NCBI GenBank assembly: GCA_031290985.1
Contig: JARLJW010000053.1
Span: forward strand, 32,306-96,305
Reading direction: 5' to 3'
Source: Verrucomicrobiia bacterium
GTDB lineage: Bacteria > Verrucomicrobiota > Verrucomicrobiia > Limisphaerales > UBA11358
Length of the DNA: 64,000 nt
In this document: piece after piece, positions 47,464-55,404 of the stretch
Position numbering within the stretch: the first letter of the stretch is position 1
Layout of the letters: each line of letters begins with the position of its first letter
Notes under the pieces: model-generated
The model's database searches: none
Told to the model about the DNA's origin: nothing
What the model saw: the letters and a program-made list of their open reading frames with translations, nothing else
Translations under genes and position numbers: made by a program

Positions 47464-47994
47464 ACTGAATTAAGGCCAATCAAGGTTAATCAAGGTGAAA
47501 AATTTAAAAATTAAAAAACAAAATGAGCGGGTGAATGATTCCGGCGGTGGTGGGGATGGGTCGTCCTCACACTTGGGTATGCCGAACGAGCAACGGAACC
47601 ACGCGTGTTCACCGGGAGGCAGTGAGCCACAAGGTGCCTGCTGCGCAGGCAGAGCCGGTCGCAGCGCGACAGGCTCCACCAGCCGTGGGTTGGCCAGTGT
47701 CCCAGTGACGGGTGAGGCCCGGATGGAGGGGAATTTGGCCAAATTAAAACGAATCAAGGTTAATCAAGGTGACATTTTAATTTGCGGGACGGAAAGATCG
47801 AGGACGAGGACGAGAAGGAGGACGATTCACCTTCGATACGGGATGGCGCGTCATCCGCCACCACACGCACCGGCCGCTGCGCGAGCAAAGGGGGCGGTGT
47901 CAGGCTGTGCCCGGGTTGGCGCTAATCAAAAGTCTTTCGGCAGATTTTACATGACTTGTCCGCACGGGTTCCGGCAAGCTTTTGCCGCACCTCA
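47464..47994. other. Repeat-rich intergenic region
   Basis: Two copies of AATCAAGGTTAATCAAGGTG (47474-47494 and 47750-47770) frame about 260 bases. A GAGGAC-type tract (47797-47825) like that at 3068-3101 follows. The long plus-strand reading frame across this area is Gly/Ser/Arg-rich and not convincing as protein. Confidence 0.6.
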
Positions 47995-48843
47995 ATGAAC
48001 CTCTTTGCCGCCAGAATTTTGGCCGTCGCCGCCATTGCCGCGCTGGCAGTTTCCTGCGCGTCAAGGTGCCCGGTGGCGGCGAAAACAGCCCCTGCCTCGC
48101 CGCGTTGGACCAACAGCTTGGGCATGATTTTTACTCCGGTGCCGGCGGCCGGAGTCAAATTTTCCATATTCGAAACGCGCGTACGCGATTTCGCCGCGTT
48201 TGCCGCCACGGATCCAGAATTGGACGGCACCAACTGGAATCATGCTTTTTATCACGTCGTCACGCCCGTTTCCGCAGGCCCTGATTACCCTGTCGTGAAC
48301 GTAAGCTGGCAGGATGCCACCGGCTTCTGCGCGTGGCTGACTAAGACCGAGCACGCGGCGGGAAAGATTTCCGCCCGGCAATCGTATCGCCTGCCGACCG
48401 ATGAAGAGTGGAGCGAGGCCGCCGGCATCGGTGGCCGGGAAACCGGCGCGACGCCCAAGGAAAAAAGCGCCCGGCTGGAGAATGTCTATCCGTGGGGCAC
48501 GCAATTTCCACCGCCGCCGGGCGCGGGCAATTTCGCCGACCAGGCTGCGCTGAACTATTTCACCAACTGGCCGCACATCACGAATTACAACGACGGTTAT
48601 GTTACGACCGCGCCCGTCGGCAGTTTTATTCCGAACCCGTTTGGCCTGTTCGACCTCGCGGGCAATGCGCTGGAATGGTGCGCGGATTTTTACGATGCGG
48701 GACAGGGACAGCGGGTGCTCCGGGGCGGGGCCTGGATCAATTGTGGTCCCAAAAGCCTCCTGTCATCGTATCGCGAACACGCCGCGCCCCACCGCTACAG
48801 CGTCGCCACCGGTTTTCGTTGTGTGCTGGCGGAAAATCCCTGA
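47995..48843 (+). CDS. Lipoprotein with formylglycine-generating-enzyme-like (SUMF1) domain
   Basis: The 282-residue product has a signal with a lipobox-like AVSC. A C-type-lectin-like SUMF1 domain follows: NSLGMIFTPVPAAGVKFSIFETRVRDFAAF, YPVVNVSWQDATGFCAWLTKTE, YRLPTDEEWSEAAG, GLFDLAGNALEWCADFY and QRVLRGGAW. The paired catalytic Cys residues of true sulfatase-activating FGE are not evident and it is exported, so it more likely binds a ligand. It ends 12 bases before the RuBisCO-like gene and could be the first gene of that cluster. Confidence 0.8.
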   Translation: MNLFAARILAVAAIAALAVSCASRCPVAAKTAPASPRWTNSLGMIFTPVPAAGVKFSIFETRVRDFAAFAATDPELDGTNWNHAFYHVVTPVSAGPDYPVVNVSWQDATGFCAWLTKTEHAAGKISARQSYRLPTDEEWSEAAGIGGRETGATPKEKSARLENVYPWGTQFPPPPGAGNFADQAALNYFTNWPHITNYNDGYVTTAPVGSFIPNPFGLFDLAGNALEWCADFYDAGQGQRVLRGGAWINCGPKSLLSSYREHAAPHRYSVATGFRCVLAENP

Positions 48844-48855
48844 TTGTCACCGAAC

Positions 48856-50175
48856 ATGGAACGCATCTTTGCCACCTACCTCATCGAGACGCCGCTGGCC
48901 GTGGAAAAGGCGGCGGCTGCGCTCGCGGGCGAGCAGTCCTCGGGCACCTTTGTGGCGGTGCCGGGCGAGACCGAGGAGTTGAAGCAGCGTTTTGCCGCGC
49001 GGGTTGAAAAGATCACCCCGCTCGAAACCGTGACCGAACCCGGCTTGCCGGGTTTTCGTAGCCCGGGCGGAAAATTTCAACGCGCCGAAATCGTCGTCTC
49101 GTGGCCGGTGGAAAACATGGGGTGGAACCTGCCGGTGCTGGTGTCCACGATCCAGGGCAACCTCTATGAGCTTGCGCAGTTCTCCGGTTTGAAGCTGATG
49201 GATGTGGAACTGCCGCCGTCATTTGCCGGCCATTTTCGCGGGCCGAAGTTCGGCATCGCCGGCTGCCGCCGATTGACGCAGGTCGAAAATCGTCCGCTCA
49301 TCGGCACCATCATCAAGCCCAGCATCGGCCTGACCACGCAGCAGACCGCCGCGTTGGTGAAAACTTTGGCGGAAGCGGGCATCGATTTCATCAAGGACGA
49401 CGAACTGATGGGCAACCCGCCGCACTCGCCGTTCGACGAGCGCGTGGATTCCGTGATGCACGTCCTCAACGCCCATGCCGACCGCACCGGCAAAAAAGTG
49501 ATGTATGCCTTCAATATCAGCGATGAACTCGACGCCATGCAGCGGCATTACGAGAAAGTCGTTCAGAGCGGCGGCACCAGCGCGATGATTTCGTTGAACA
49601 GCGTCGGGTTTGCCGGGGCGAAGAAGATTTGCGATCTCGGCGCGCTGGCCATCCACGGTCATCGCAACGGCTGGGGCATGTTGAACCGGCATCCGCTGCT
49701 GGGCATCGAGTTTCCCGCGTATCAAAAACTCTGGCGGCTGGCCGGCGTGGACCAGATTCACGTCAACGGCATCGCCAACAAGTTCTGGGAAAGCGACGAT
49801 TCAGTGGTACGCTCGATTGCGGCATGTTTGCAGCCGTTGTTTGATTTGTCCGGAGCGCCGGGCGCCGCCCCAGCGCGGCTGCAGAATCACGCGCAGCTTG
49901 CCGGGGCGGTGCCCGGCGCTCCGATTTTGCCCGTGGTCTCTTCCGGCCAATGGGGCGGCCAGGCGTGTGAGACCTTCCGTCGCACGCAGACGACCGATCT
50001 GCTGTACATGGCCGGCGGCGGCATCATGGCGCATCCCCACGGTCCGGCGGCGGGCGTCCGTTCATTGCAAAAGTGGTGGGCGGCCGCAGTGGAAGGACTG
50101 ACGCTGGAACAGGCCGCACAGAAATATCCGGAACTTAAAAAGTCCGTGGAAAAATTCGGAAAGCAAGGCGGATGA
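48856..50175 (+). CDS. RuBisCO-like protein (form IV RLP)
   Basis: The 439-residue protein has the RuBisCO large-subunit fold. The carbamylation and metal triad is intact: K180, D182, E183 in FIKDDELMG (RuBisCO K201, D203, E204). Also retained are E26 and T31 (SSGTF), N102, K154 in IIKPSIG, H269/R270 in IHGHRNGWG, H302, loop-6 K309 (HVNGIANKF), S363 and the Gly phosphate site AGGGIMAHPHG. RuBisCO K177 is Ser156 and W66 is Phe32, so CO2 fixation is unlikely. RLPs next to DUF1537 kinases are known decarboxylases or transcarboxylase/hydrolases for 3-oxo-isoapionate 4-phosphate. The next gene is such a kinase, overlapping by 4 bases. Confidence 0.9.
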   Translation: MERIFATYLIETPLAVEKAAAALAGEQSSGTFVAVPGETEELKQRFAARVEKITPLETVTEPGLPGFRSPGGKFQRAEIVVSWPVENMGWNLPVLVSTIQGNLYELAQFSGLKLMDVELPPSFAGHFRGPKFGIAGCRRLTQVENRPLIGTIIKPSIGLTTQQTAALVKTLAEAGIDFIKDDELMGNPPHSPFDERVDSVMHVLNAHADRTGKKVMYAFNISDELDAMQRHYEKVVQSGGTSAMISLNSVGFAGAKKICDLGALAIHGHRNGWGMLNRHPLLGIEFPAYQKLWRLAGVDQIHVNGIANKFWESDDSVVRSIAACLQPLFDLSGAPGAAPARLQNHAQLAGAVPGAPILPVVSSGQWGGQACETFRRTQTTDLLYMAGGGIMAHPHGPAAGVRSLQKWWAAAVEGLTLEQAAQKYPELKKSVEKFGKQGG

Positions 50176-51503
50176 CAAAACTCCTGCTGACATTTTACGG
50201 CGACGACTTCACCGGCTCGACCGATGCGCTGGAGCAATTGACGCTGGCGGGCATCCGCACTGTGCTGTTCATCCGGCCGCCTTCGCCCGCGCAACTGGCC
50301 AAGTTTCCCGGCCTGCAGGCCGTCGGGGTTGCGGGCATCACCCGCTCGCTGGCTCCGGACGCGCTGGCGAAGGAATTGCGCCGGATATTCAGGAAATTCA
50401 AAATGCTGGAGCCCCGGCACGTTCATTACAAGGTGTGCTCCACCTTTGATTCCTCGCCCACGGTCGGCAGCATCGGGCGGGCCATCGATGTGGGCGCGGG
50501 ATTTTTCCCCGGCCCGTTTGTGCCGGTGCTGGCGGCGGCGCCGGCGCTGGGGCGTTACACGATCTTTGGCCAGCATTTCGCGCGCTATGGCATCGGCAGC
50601 GCGGGAGCGATCCACCGGCTCGACCGGCATCCCTCCATCAGCCAGCATCCGGTCACGCCGATGACGGAGGCTGATTTATCGGTGCATCTGGGCCGGCAGA
50701 CGAAGAAGCGCATCGCCTTGTTCGATATCTTGAACCTCGCGCTGCCAAAAAGCGAAGCCCGCGCCGCACTCAAAAAATTTGTTGCCGAAAAGAACAAGGT
50801 GATCCTGTTCGATGCGCTCTTGGCTGAACACATCGCCCGCATCGGCGAATTGCTGGAGGAACAGGCCGACATCAAGTACCCGCTCTTTTCCGTGGGCTCC
50901 TCCGCCATCGAAACCGCGCTGGCAACGCAATTCAAGGGCCCGTCGGCACCGCCAAAACTGGTCCAGCCAGCCAGCCAGATATTGATTGGGTCCGGCAGTT
51001 GTTCCCCGGTGACTTCCGGCCAAATCGCCTGGGCGCTGAAGCATGGGTTTGCGGAAGTTCCGCTTAACACGATTGCGCTGATGGGTGGCAAAAACTCCCA
51101 TCAAGAATTTTTGAAGGCCGAGGATATGGCGCTACAGTTCTTGCGTGCAGGGCGCAGTGTCATCATTCACACCACCAAGAGCGGGGCGGATAAACGTATC
51201 ACCGCCAAATTCAAACACGAGACGGCGGCCCATTTGGGCGTGGCCTTGGGCGTGACGCTGTACAGCATCTTGGTGAAAAGTCCGGTCCGCCGGATTTGCA
51301 TCGTCGGCGGCGACACCTCGAGTTATGCCGCCCGGGGCATGTTCATCAACGCCTTGGAAATGCTCGCACCGCTGACGCCCGGTGCGCCATTGTGCCGGAT
51401 ACACGCGCCCGGAGCGCATAGCGATGGCCGCGAAATCATTTTCAAAGGCGGTCAGGTCGGCGCGGAGGATTATTTTCAAACCGTTCTGAAAGGAAATTCA
51501 TGA
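50172..51503 (+). CDS. Four-carbon acid sugar kinase family (DUF1537), OiaK/OtnK-like
   Basis: The 443-residue protein shows the N-terminal acid-sugar-binding motif (LLTFYGDDFTGSTDALEQL). The C-terminal ATP-binding domain has IVGGDTSSYAARGMFINALEMLAPLTPGAPLCRIHAPG...GREIIFKGGQVGAEDYF, both diagnostic for DUF1537. Known members phosphorylate 3-oxo-tetronates, D-erythronate-type acids or 3-oxo-isoapionate. Start and stop overlap both neighbours by 4 bases (ATGA), so RLP, kinase and racemase-like protein are made together. Pairing with an RLP points to 3-oxo-isoapionate kinase (D-apiose/apionate route), by analogy only. Confidence 0.88.
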   Translation: MTKLLLTFYGDDFTGSTDALEQLTLAGIRTVLFIRPPSPAQLAKFPGLQAVGVAGITRSLAPDALAKELRRIFRKFKMLEPRHVHYKVCSTFDSSPTVGSIGRAIDVGAGFFPGPFVPVLAAAPALGRYTIFGQHFARYGIGSAGAIHRLDRHPSISQHPVTPMTEADLSVHLGRQTKKRIALFDILNLALPKSEARAALKKFVAEKNKVILFDALLAEHIARIGELLEEQADIKYPLFSVGSSAIETALATQFKGPSAPPKLVQPASQILIGSGSCSPVTSGQIAWALKHGFAEVPLNTIALMGGKNSHQEFLKAEDMALQFLRAGRSVIIHTTKSGADKRITAKFKHETAAHLGVALGVTLYSILVKSPVRRICIVGGDTSSYAARGMFINALEMLAPLTPGAPLCRIHAPGAHSDGREIIFKGGQVGAEDYFQTVLKGNS

Positions 51504-52159
51504 AAAAGAAACGTCTCGGATTGATTCACACCTCGGCCACGCTGGTGCCTGTGTTCGCGCAGCTTTGCAAAGACAAACTGCCGGGCGTGGAGGTTTTTAA
51601 CATCGTGGACGACAGCCTCGTGAAGGGCATCATCGCCGCCGGCAGTTTGACGGCGCAGATCTCGCGCCGCGTCGTGGGTTATCTGGAATCCGCCGAGCTG
51701 GCGGGGGCGGATTACATCATGGTCACGTGCTCGTCCATCGGCCCGGCGGTCGAGGCGGGGGCGAAGCTGATCGGCGTGCCGGTGTTGCGCGTGGACCAGC
51801 CGATGGCGGACCAGGCGGTGGCGACCGCCAAAAAAATCGGCGTCATCGCCACCTTGGCGACCACGCTGGAACCGACGGCGGATTTGATCCGGCGGCGCGC
51901 CAGCCAGGCCGGGAAAGAGATCGAACTGACCTCGCGGTTGTGTGAGGGCGCGTTTGAAGCCTTGATGGGCGGTGATGCGGCAACGCACGATGCCAAGGTT
52001 GCCGCCGCGCTGAAAGAATTGTCCAAACACGTTGAAGTCATCGTGCTGGCGCAGGCCTCCATGGCGCGCGTGGTGGATACGCTTGCGGCGGAAGATAAAC
52101 TCGTGCCGATCCTCGCCAGCCCGGGCATTGCGGTGGATTATCTCGCCACGGTTTTGTGA
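51500..52159 (+). CDS. Asp/Glu racemase-fold protein with one catalytic Cys
   Basis: The 219-residue protein belongs to the Asp/Glu/hydantoin racemase superfamily: KRLGLIHTSATLVPVF, DYIMVTCSSIGPAVEAG with Cys77 and KKIGVIATLATTLEPT. The second half-site where racemases carry a Cys reads IVLAQASMARV, so only one Cys remains. Superfamily members with one Cys include arylmalonate decarboxylase, while racemases and maleate isomerase use two. A role as decarboxylase, isomerase or epimerase acting on the acid sugar is therefore plausible. It is translationally coupled to the kinase. Confidence 0.8.
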   Translation: MKKKRLGLIHTSATLVPVFAQLCKDKLPGVEVFNIVDDSLVKGIIAAGSLTAQISRRVVGYLESAELAGADYIMVTCSSIGPAVEAGAKLIGVPVLRVDQPMADQAVATAKKIGVIATLATTLEPTADLIRRRASQAGKEIELTSRLCEGAFEALMGGDAATHDAKVAAALKELSKHVEVIVLAQASMARVVDTLAAEDKLVPILASPGIAVDYLATVL

Positions 52160-52193
52160 GATACTAATTACACGAATTTTCACGAATTCGAAA
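52160..52193. repeat. Dispersed CACGAATTTTCACGAATT-type repeat
   Basis: The short space before the transporter carries a direct CACGAATT duplication. It may be a remnant of a widespread repeat of this kind rather than a regulatory site. Confidence 0.4.
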
Positions 52194-53480
52194 ATGTATC
52201 CACTGGGAAAATATTTGGCCTGGACCCTCGCTCCGATTGTGGTCATTTTGGGAATAACGACCGTAATGAGCGACCCCCAGTTGCTAAAGCTGCTGATTAT
52301 TGTCTGTGCGGCGACCTTTGCCATTCTTCTCCGCTTCATTCCAAAACTGCGCGGCTACCAGTTCACCGCGTGGATCATCGCGGTGGTCACCGCCGCGATG
52401 TTTTATCCGGCGCAATTCCTGCATGTCGGCGATTTCGACCTGAAGAACAAATGGGTGATGCTCATCGCCATCCAGATGGTGATGTTCAGCATGGGGACGC
52501 AGATGAGCCTGCATGATTTTGCCGGGGTCGCAAAATCGCCGCGGGGCGTGTTCGTCGGGATTTTTTGCCATTTCACCGTCATGCCGCTGGTCGGGCTGGC
52601 GCTCACGAAAATTTTCCGTTTTGAGCCGGAGATCGCCGCCGGGGTCATCTTGATCGGCTCCTGTTCCAGCGGCCTCTCGTCAAATGTCATGGCGTATATC
52701 GCCAAATCCAACCTCGCGCTCTCGGTCACGGTGACGGCGGTGACGACGATGATCGCGCCGTTGATGACGCCGCTCTGGATGAAGCTGCTCGCCGGCACCA
52801 TGGTGAAAGTGAGCTGCTTCGCCATGATGGTAGACATCATCAAAATCGTGCTGGTGCCGATCGGCGCGGCGTTGCTGCATGATTATTTGAAACACGCTTC
52901 ACCGCGCGGCAGGAAAATCGTTCTGGCCCTCGCAGCGCTGGCGGTGGCGTGGCTGGGATTCCTGTTTTTTGGCGGCTGGGCAATGTTGAAAAACAACTTC
53001 ACCGGCGATGCTTTGACCGCCATCGGCCTGTTTGGGTTTCTGTTGAGCGCGTTCATCATGGGAGCCACCTATCACGCGCTGGTCAGCCGGGCGGGATGGC
53101 TTGACCGCTTCATGCCGACCTTCGCCATCATCGGCATCCTTTACGTCACGGCCATGACCACGGCCTCGGGCCGCGATAATCTATTGAAGGTCGGCTTGCT
53201 GCTGTTCTTCGCCGCCATGCTGCACAATCTGGCGGGCTATTTCTTCGGCTACTTTTTGAGCCGGGGAGCCGGGTTGGACAAAAATTCCGCGCGCAGCATC
53301 GCTTTCGAGGTGGGCCTGCAAAACGGCGGCATGGCCAGCGGCCTCGCGAGCGCGATGGGCAAGCTGGCCACCGTTGGCCTGGCGGCGGCGATCTTCATTC
53401 CGTGGATGAACATCAGCGGCTCCATGCTGGCAAACTACTGGAGCAAACGCCCGGCAAGCGATCGAACCGAAATCGTTTGA
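52194..53480 (+). CDS. BASS-family (bile acid:sodium symporter-like) transporter
   Basis: The 428-residue protein has about eleven membrane segments. BASS features are seen: MLIAIQMVMFSMGTQMSLHDFAGVAKSPRGVFVGIFCHFTVMPLVG, GVILIGSCSSGLSSNVMAYIAKSNLALSVTVTAVTTMIAPLMTPLWMKLL and SIAFEVGLQNGGMASGLA, the last being the crossover region that binds Na+. Such carriers move organic anions with sodium. An extended N-terminus adds two helices. It follows the racemase-like gene by 34 bases and is the obvious importer for the acid substrate of this cluster. Confidence 0.88.
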   Translation: MYPLGKYLAWTLAPIVVILGITTVMSDPQLLKLLIIVCAATFAILLRFIPKLRGYQFTAWIIAVVTAAMFYPAQFLHVGDFDLKNKWVMLIAIQMVMFSMGTQMSLHDFAGVAKSPRGVFVGIFCHFTVMPLVGLALTKIFRFEPEIAAGVILIGSCSSGLSSNVMAYIAKSNLALSVTVTAVTTMIAPLMTPLWMKLLAGTMVKVSCFAMMVDIIKIVLVPIGAALLHDYLKHASPRGRKIVLALAALAVAWLGFLFFGGWAMLKNNFTGDALTAIGLFGFLLSAFIMGATYHALVSRAGWLDRFMPTFAIIGILYVTAMTTASGRDNLLKVGLLLFFAAMLHNLAGYFFGYFLSRGAGLDKNSARSIAFEVGLQNGGMASGLASAMGKLATVGLAAAIFIPWMNISGSMLANYWSKRPASDRTEIV

Positions 53481-54209
53481 ATCATGCCTGAGGGTTCCCC
53501 GCTGCTTTTGGTGGCCGGGTGAAGAGGCCAAAGGATTGGCTTGCTCAACGTTCCCGACCCGGCGCAAGTAGTGGATCGGCTGAAATAAATAAAAGCAGAA
53601 GATAGCACATACCACATTGTCGCCCCAAAATACGGCAGGTGGTTCTAGTTTCCATAAATGCTCTAAAGGCGGAACTCCAAACGGGCAGACGCCCCGCGTT
53701 TAAGGACAGTGTCAAGATGCGCCCCCTGCGGGAAAGCCTCCGCGCCCTCGACGCTCACTGATTCGCAACTTCAATATCGAGGCGCGCGTAATGCGGTGAC
53801 GGCGCGCGGGCATTAGAGCAGTTCCTGGCAGGCAGGGCGCGTCACTGCCGCGTGCCGGCGCGGTGAACCAGAACGCGTTGGTTGGCAATCGCGGCGCGCG
53901 CGGAGGTCCGAGCCGGACTGGCCACGCGCCCTATCGGCCGCTGTGCCAATATTTAGTTTAACTGCCATAGCCCGCTTCCATGCCCAAAGCGGAAACGCGC
54001 TTAAAACATCCAGCGCGCCGGCGTTTGGGACGTTGAAGCGGCGTAAACGTCACGCCCTGCTCGCGCCGCGCCGTGCCACTACATTATACGAGCCTCAATA
54101 ATTGCCCTTCCGTTCTTGCTAGACAAAGCACCCCGGCGGGCCTAATTGTCTTTCATGCCCCGGAATGGCTGCAAACCCCGTTGATTGTTATCTGTTAGAC
54201 GTCGCAAAT
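53481..54209. other. Repeat-rich intergenic region
   Basis: Contains a TTTCCATAAATGCTCTAAA copy (about 53650). The right half of a family A element (about 53659-53720) is followed by a family C element (53829-53962). Frames in this region look random. A boundary to possibly acquired genes lies at about 54140. Confidence 0.6.
53829..53962 (+). repeat. Dispersed element, family C, copy 2
   Basis: Shares a GAGGTCCGAGCCGGACTGGC centre with copy 3 (62408-62514) and the GCGCGTCAC...GTTGGTTGGCAATC left end with copy 1 (35224-35341). All end in GCCAATATT-AGTTTAAC-like sequence. Confidence 0.88.
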
Positions 54210-54560
54210 ATGACCGCAGAACTTAAACACGCATTTTCGGCGCTCACGGAGCAGCAGCAGGCACTCGTGCTTGCTGCTTACGCACATGAGTTAACAATGC
54301 TGGCACGTGCTGGGTACGAAGCCGGTACGGTGCTTTTGTCAGATCCTTCAATGGTGCGCCGCGTCAATGAGGTGCAGCACAGGGTTACCAGCGCGATTTT
54401 TTCGCGACTCAACAATTGTAGCGAGCGTTACCCGGATGACGTTCTGATTGACGTAGTTACTGGAGGCACAGACCGGGATGGCGAACGATTTCGTTCTTCA
54501 TTCCGGCGGGCTTGGCATACAGCATTGGGTTCAGAGTTTGGAGAAAGTCTACCCAAATAA
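54210..54560 (+). CDS. Small hypothetical helical protein
   Basis: The 116-residue product (MTAELKHAFSALTEQQQALVLAAYAHELTMLARAGYEAG...) is a helical protein with an EVQHRVTSAIFSRLNN helix and a C-terminal DRDGERFRSSFRRAWHTAL. I recall similar small proteins in mobile gene cassettes but cannot name a family. An ATG at 54165 is also in frame. Its codon use is somewhat less GC-rich than the surrounding genes. Confidence 0.55.
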   Translation: MTAELKHAFSALTEQQQALVLAAYAHELTMLARAGYEAGTVLLSDPSMVRRVNEVQHRVTSAIFSRLNNCSERYPDDVLIDVVTGGTDRDGERFRSSFRRAWHTALGSEFGESLPK

Positions 54561-54677
54561 TGAAGACGCCGAATAAGATCATCGCAACCAACGTGGGGTG
54601 GCACACAGTTCCACATTCGTGGTTCACGTCATCGACCCTGTGGCGCTGAGATGCATCGTTAGCCAGCATGGAGTGCC

Positions 54678-55208
54678 ATGAATGCTAAAACGCTCATCAA
54701 AGTTGCCGCTTATCTGCTGGTGTATCTCGGCGTGCCGGTCGCCGCGTCGAAGGTGCATAACGAAACCGCGAGCTCCGTGCTGGCCATCCTTTTCATCTTC
54801 CTGCTCATCCCGTTCGCCATCGTGCAACTGGTTGACTTCTATCGCACCAACGATGGCACCACTTGGTTCGGCCGCATTTTCAATGTGGTGTTCCGCGTGC
54901 CGCTGGCGTTGTTTGGTCTCGCTTGCCTCGTCGGTGGCGGCTCGATCATCGGCTGGGTGCTTTACAACGTGTTCGTTGGGCGACAGAAAGAGTATACCGG
55001 ACCCTCTTTTGTTTTCGGATTGGGCAGCTTTGGGGTCGGCGTGCCGCTGGTGCTTTATGGCTGGTACACCCTGCGGTCAGTCGCCCGCCGCCAGGAAAAA
55101 ATCAACCTCAGTCCCGAAGAGCAGGCGGAATTTGATCACGAGGAAGACGACGAGGACGATGCCGCCGATGTGGCGAAGAAGCCGGAGTTGCAGGGCGGGA
55201 AACAATGA
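54678..55208 (+). CDS. Membrane protein with acidic C-terminal tail
   Basis: The 176-residue protein has four hydrophobic segments (TLIKVAAYLLVYLGVPVAAS, VLAILFIFLLIPFAIVQLV, PLALFGLACLVGGGSIIGWVLY, FGLGSFGVGVPLVLYGWYTL). It ends in a strongly acidic tail (PEEQAEFDHEEDDEDDAADVAKK). No family recognised. It is in the same direction as the small gene before it, 117 bases apart. Confidence 0.7.
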   Translation: MNAKTLIKVAAYLLVYLGVPVAASKVHNETASSVLAILFIFLLIPFAIVQLVDFYRTNDGTTWFGRIFNVVFRVPLALFGLACLVGGGSIIGWVLYNVFVGRQKEYTGPSFVFGLGSFGVGVPLVLYGWYTLRSVARRQEKINLSPEEQAEFDHEEDDEDDAADVAKKPELQGGKQ

Positions 55209-55236
55209 CGATTTTGGCGGGGTCAGCAACCCGCAG

Positions 55237-55291
55237 TGGTGCCCCGCGCGGAATTGAACCGGTTAGGAGGCGGTAGCTCCATCCATTTGAG
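55237..55291 (-). pseudogene. Truncated tRNA-Arg(CCU)-like sequence
   Basis: On the minus strand the sequence runs GCTTCCGTAGCTCAAATGG, a D-arm, then ACCGCCTCCTAACCGG (an anticodon arm with CCT), TTCAATTCC and CGGGGCACCA ending in CCA. The variable loop and 5' side of the T-arm are missing, about 20 bases short of a full tRNA. The acceptor stem has mismatches. It is a tRNA remnant, not a working gene, possibly an integration scar. Confidence 0.6.
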
Positions 55292-55404
55292 CTACGGAAG
55301 CAAAGATTCACCCTGCAAGCAACTTGTTGATTCCGCGCCGGCTTGCAAGTCAACCGCCGGCCAAAAAAAATGACGAGAAACTGCCTCCGCCGCGAGCGGA
55401 GGAT

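Noticed and set aside
47495..47998. Plus-strand frame of 167 codons before the FGE-like gene
   Set aside because: It runs through dispersed repeats and a GAGGAC tract, is Gly/Ser/Arg-rich without domain pattern, and overlaps the next gene's start.
47995..48843. Calling the SUMF1-domain lipoprotein a sulfatase-activating enzyme
   Set aside because: The domain pattern is there but I do not see the paired active-site Cys, and no sulfatase gene is nearby.
48856..50175. Calling the RLP a true CO2-fixing RuBisCO
   Set aside because: The equivalents of K177 and W66 are replaced and no phosphoribulokinase or small subunit is present.
54140..54664. Gene 54210-54560 as an integron cassette (GCCTAAT...GTTAGAC before it, AACCAAC...GTTAGCC after it)
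   Set aside because: Core-site-like 7-mers are present but imperfect, and the inner halves do not pair well. Without foldable attC structure or an integrase I do not call it.
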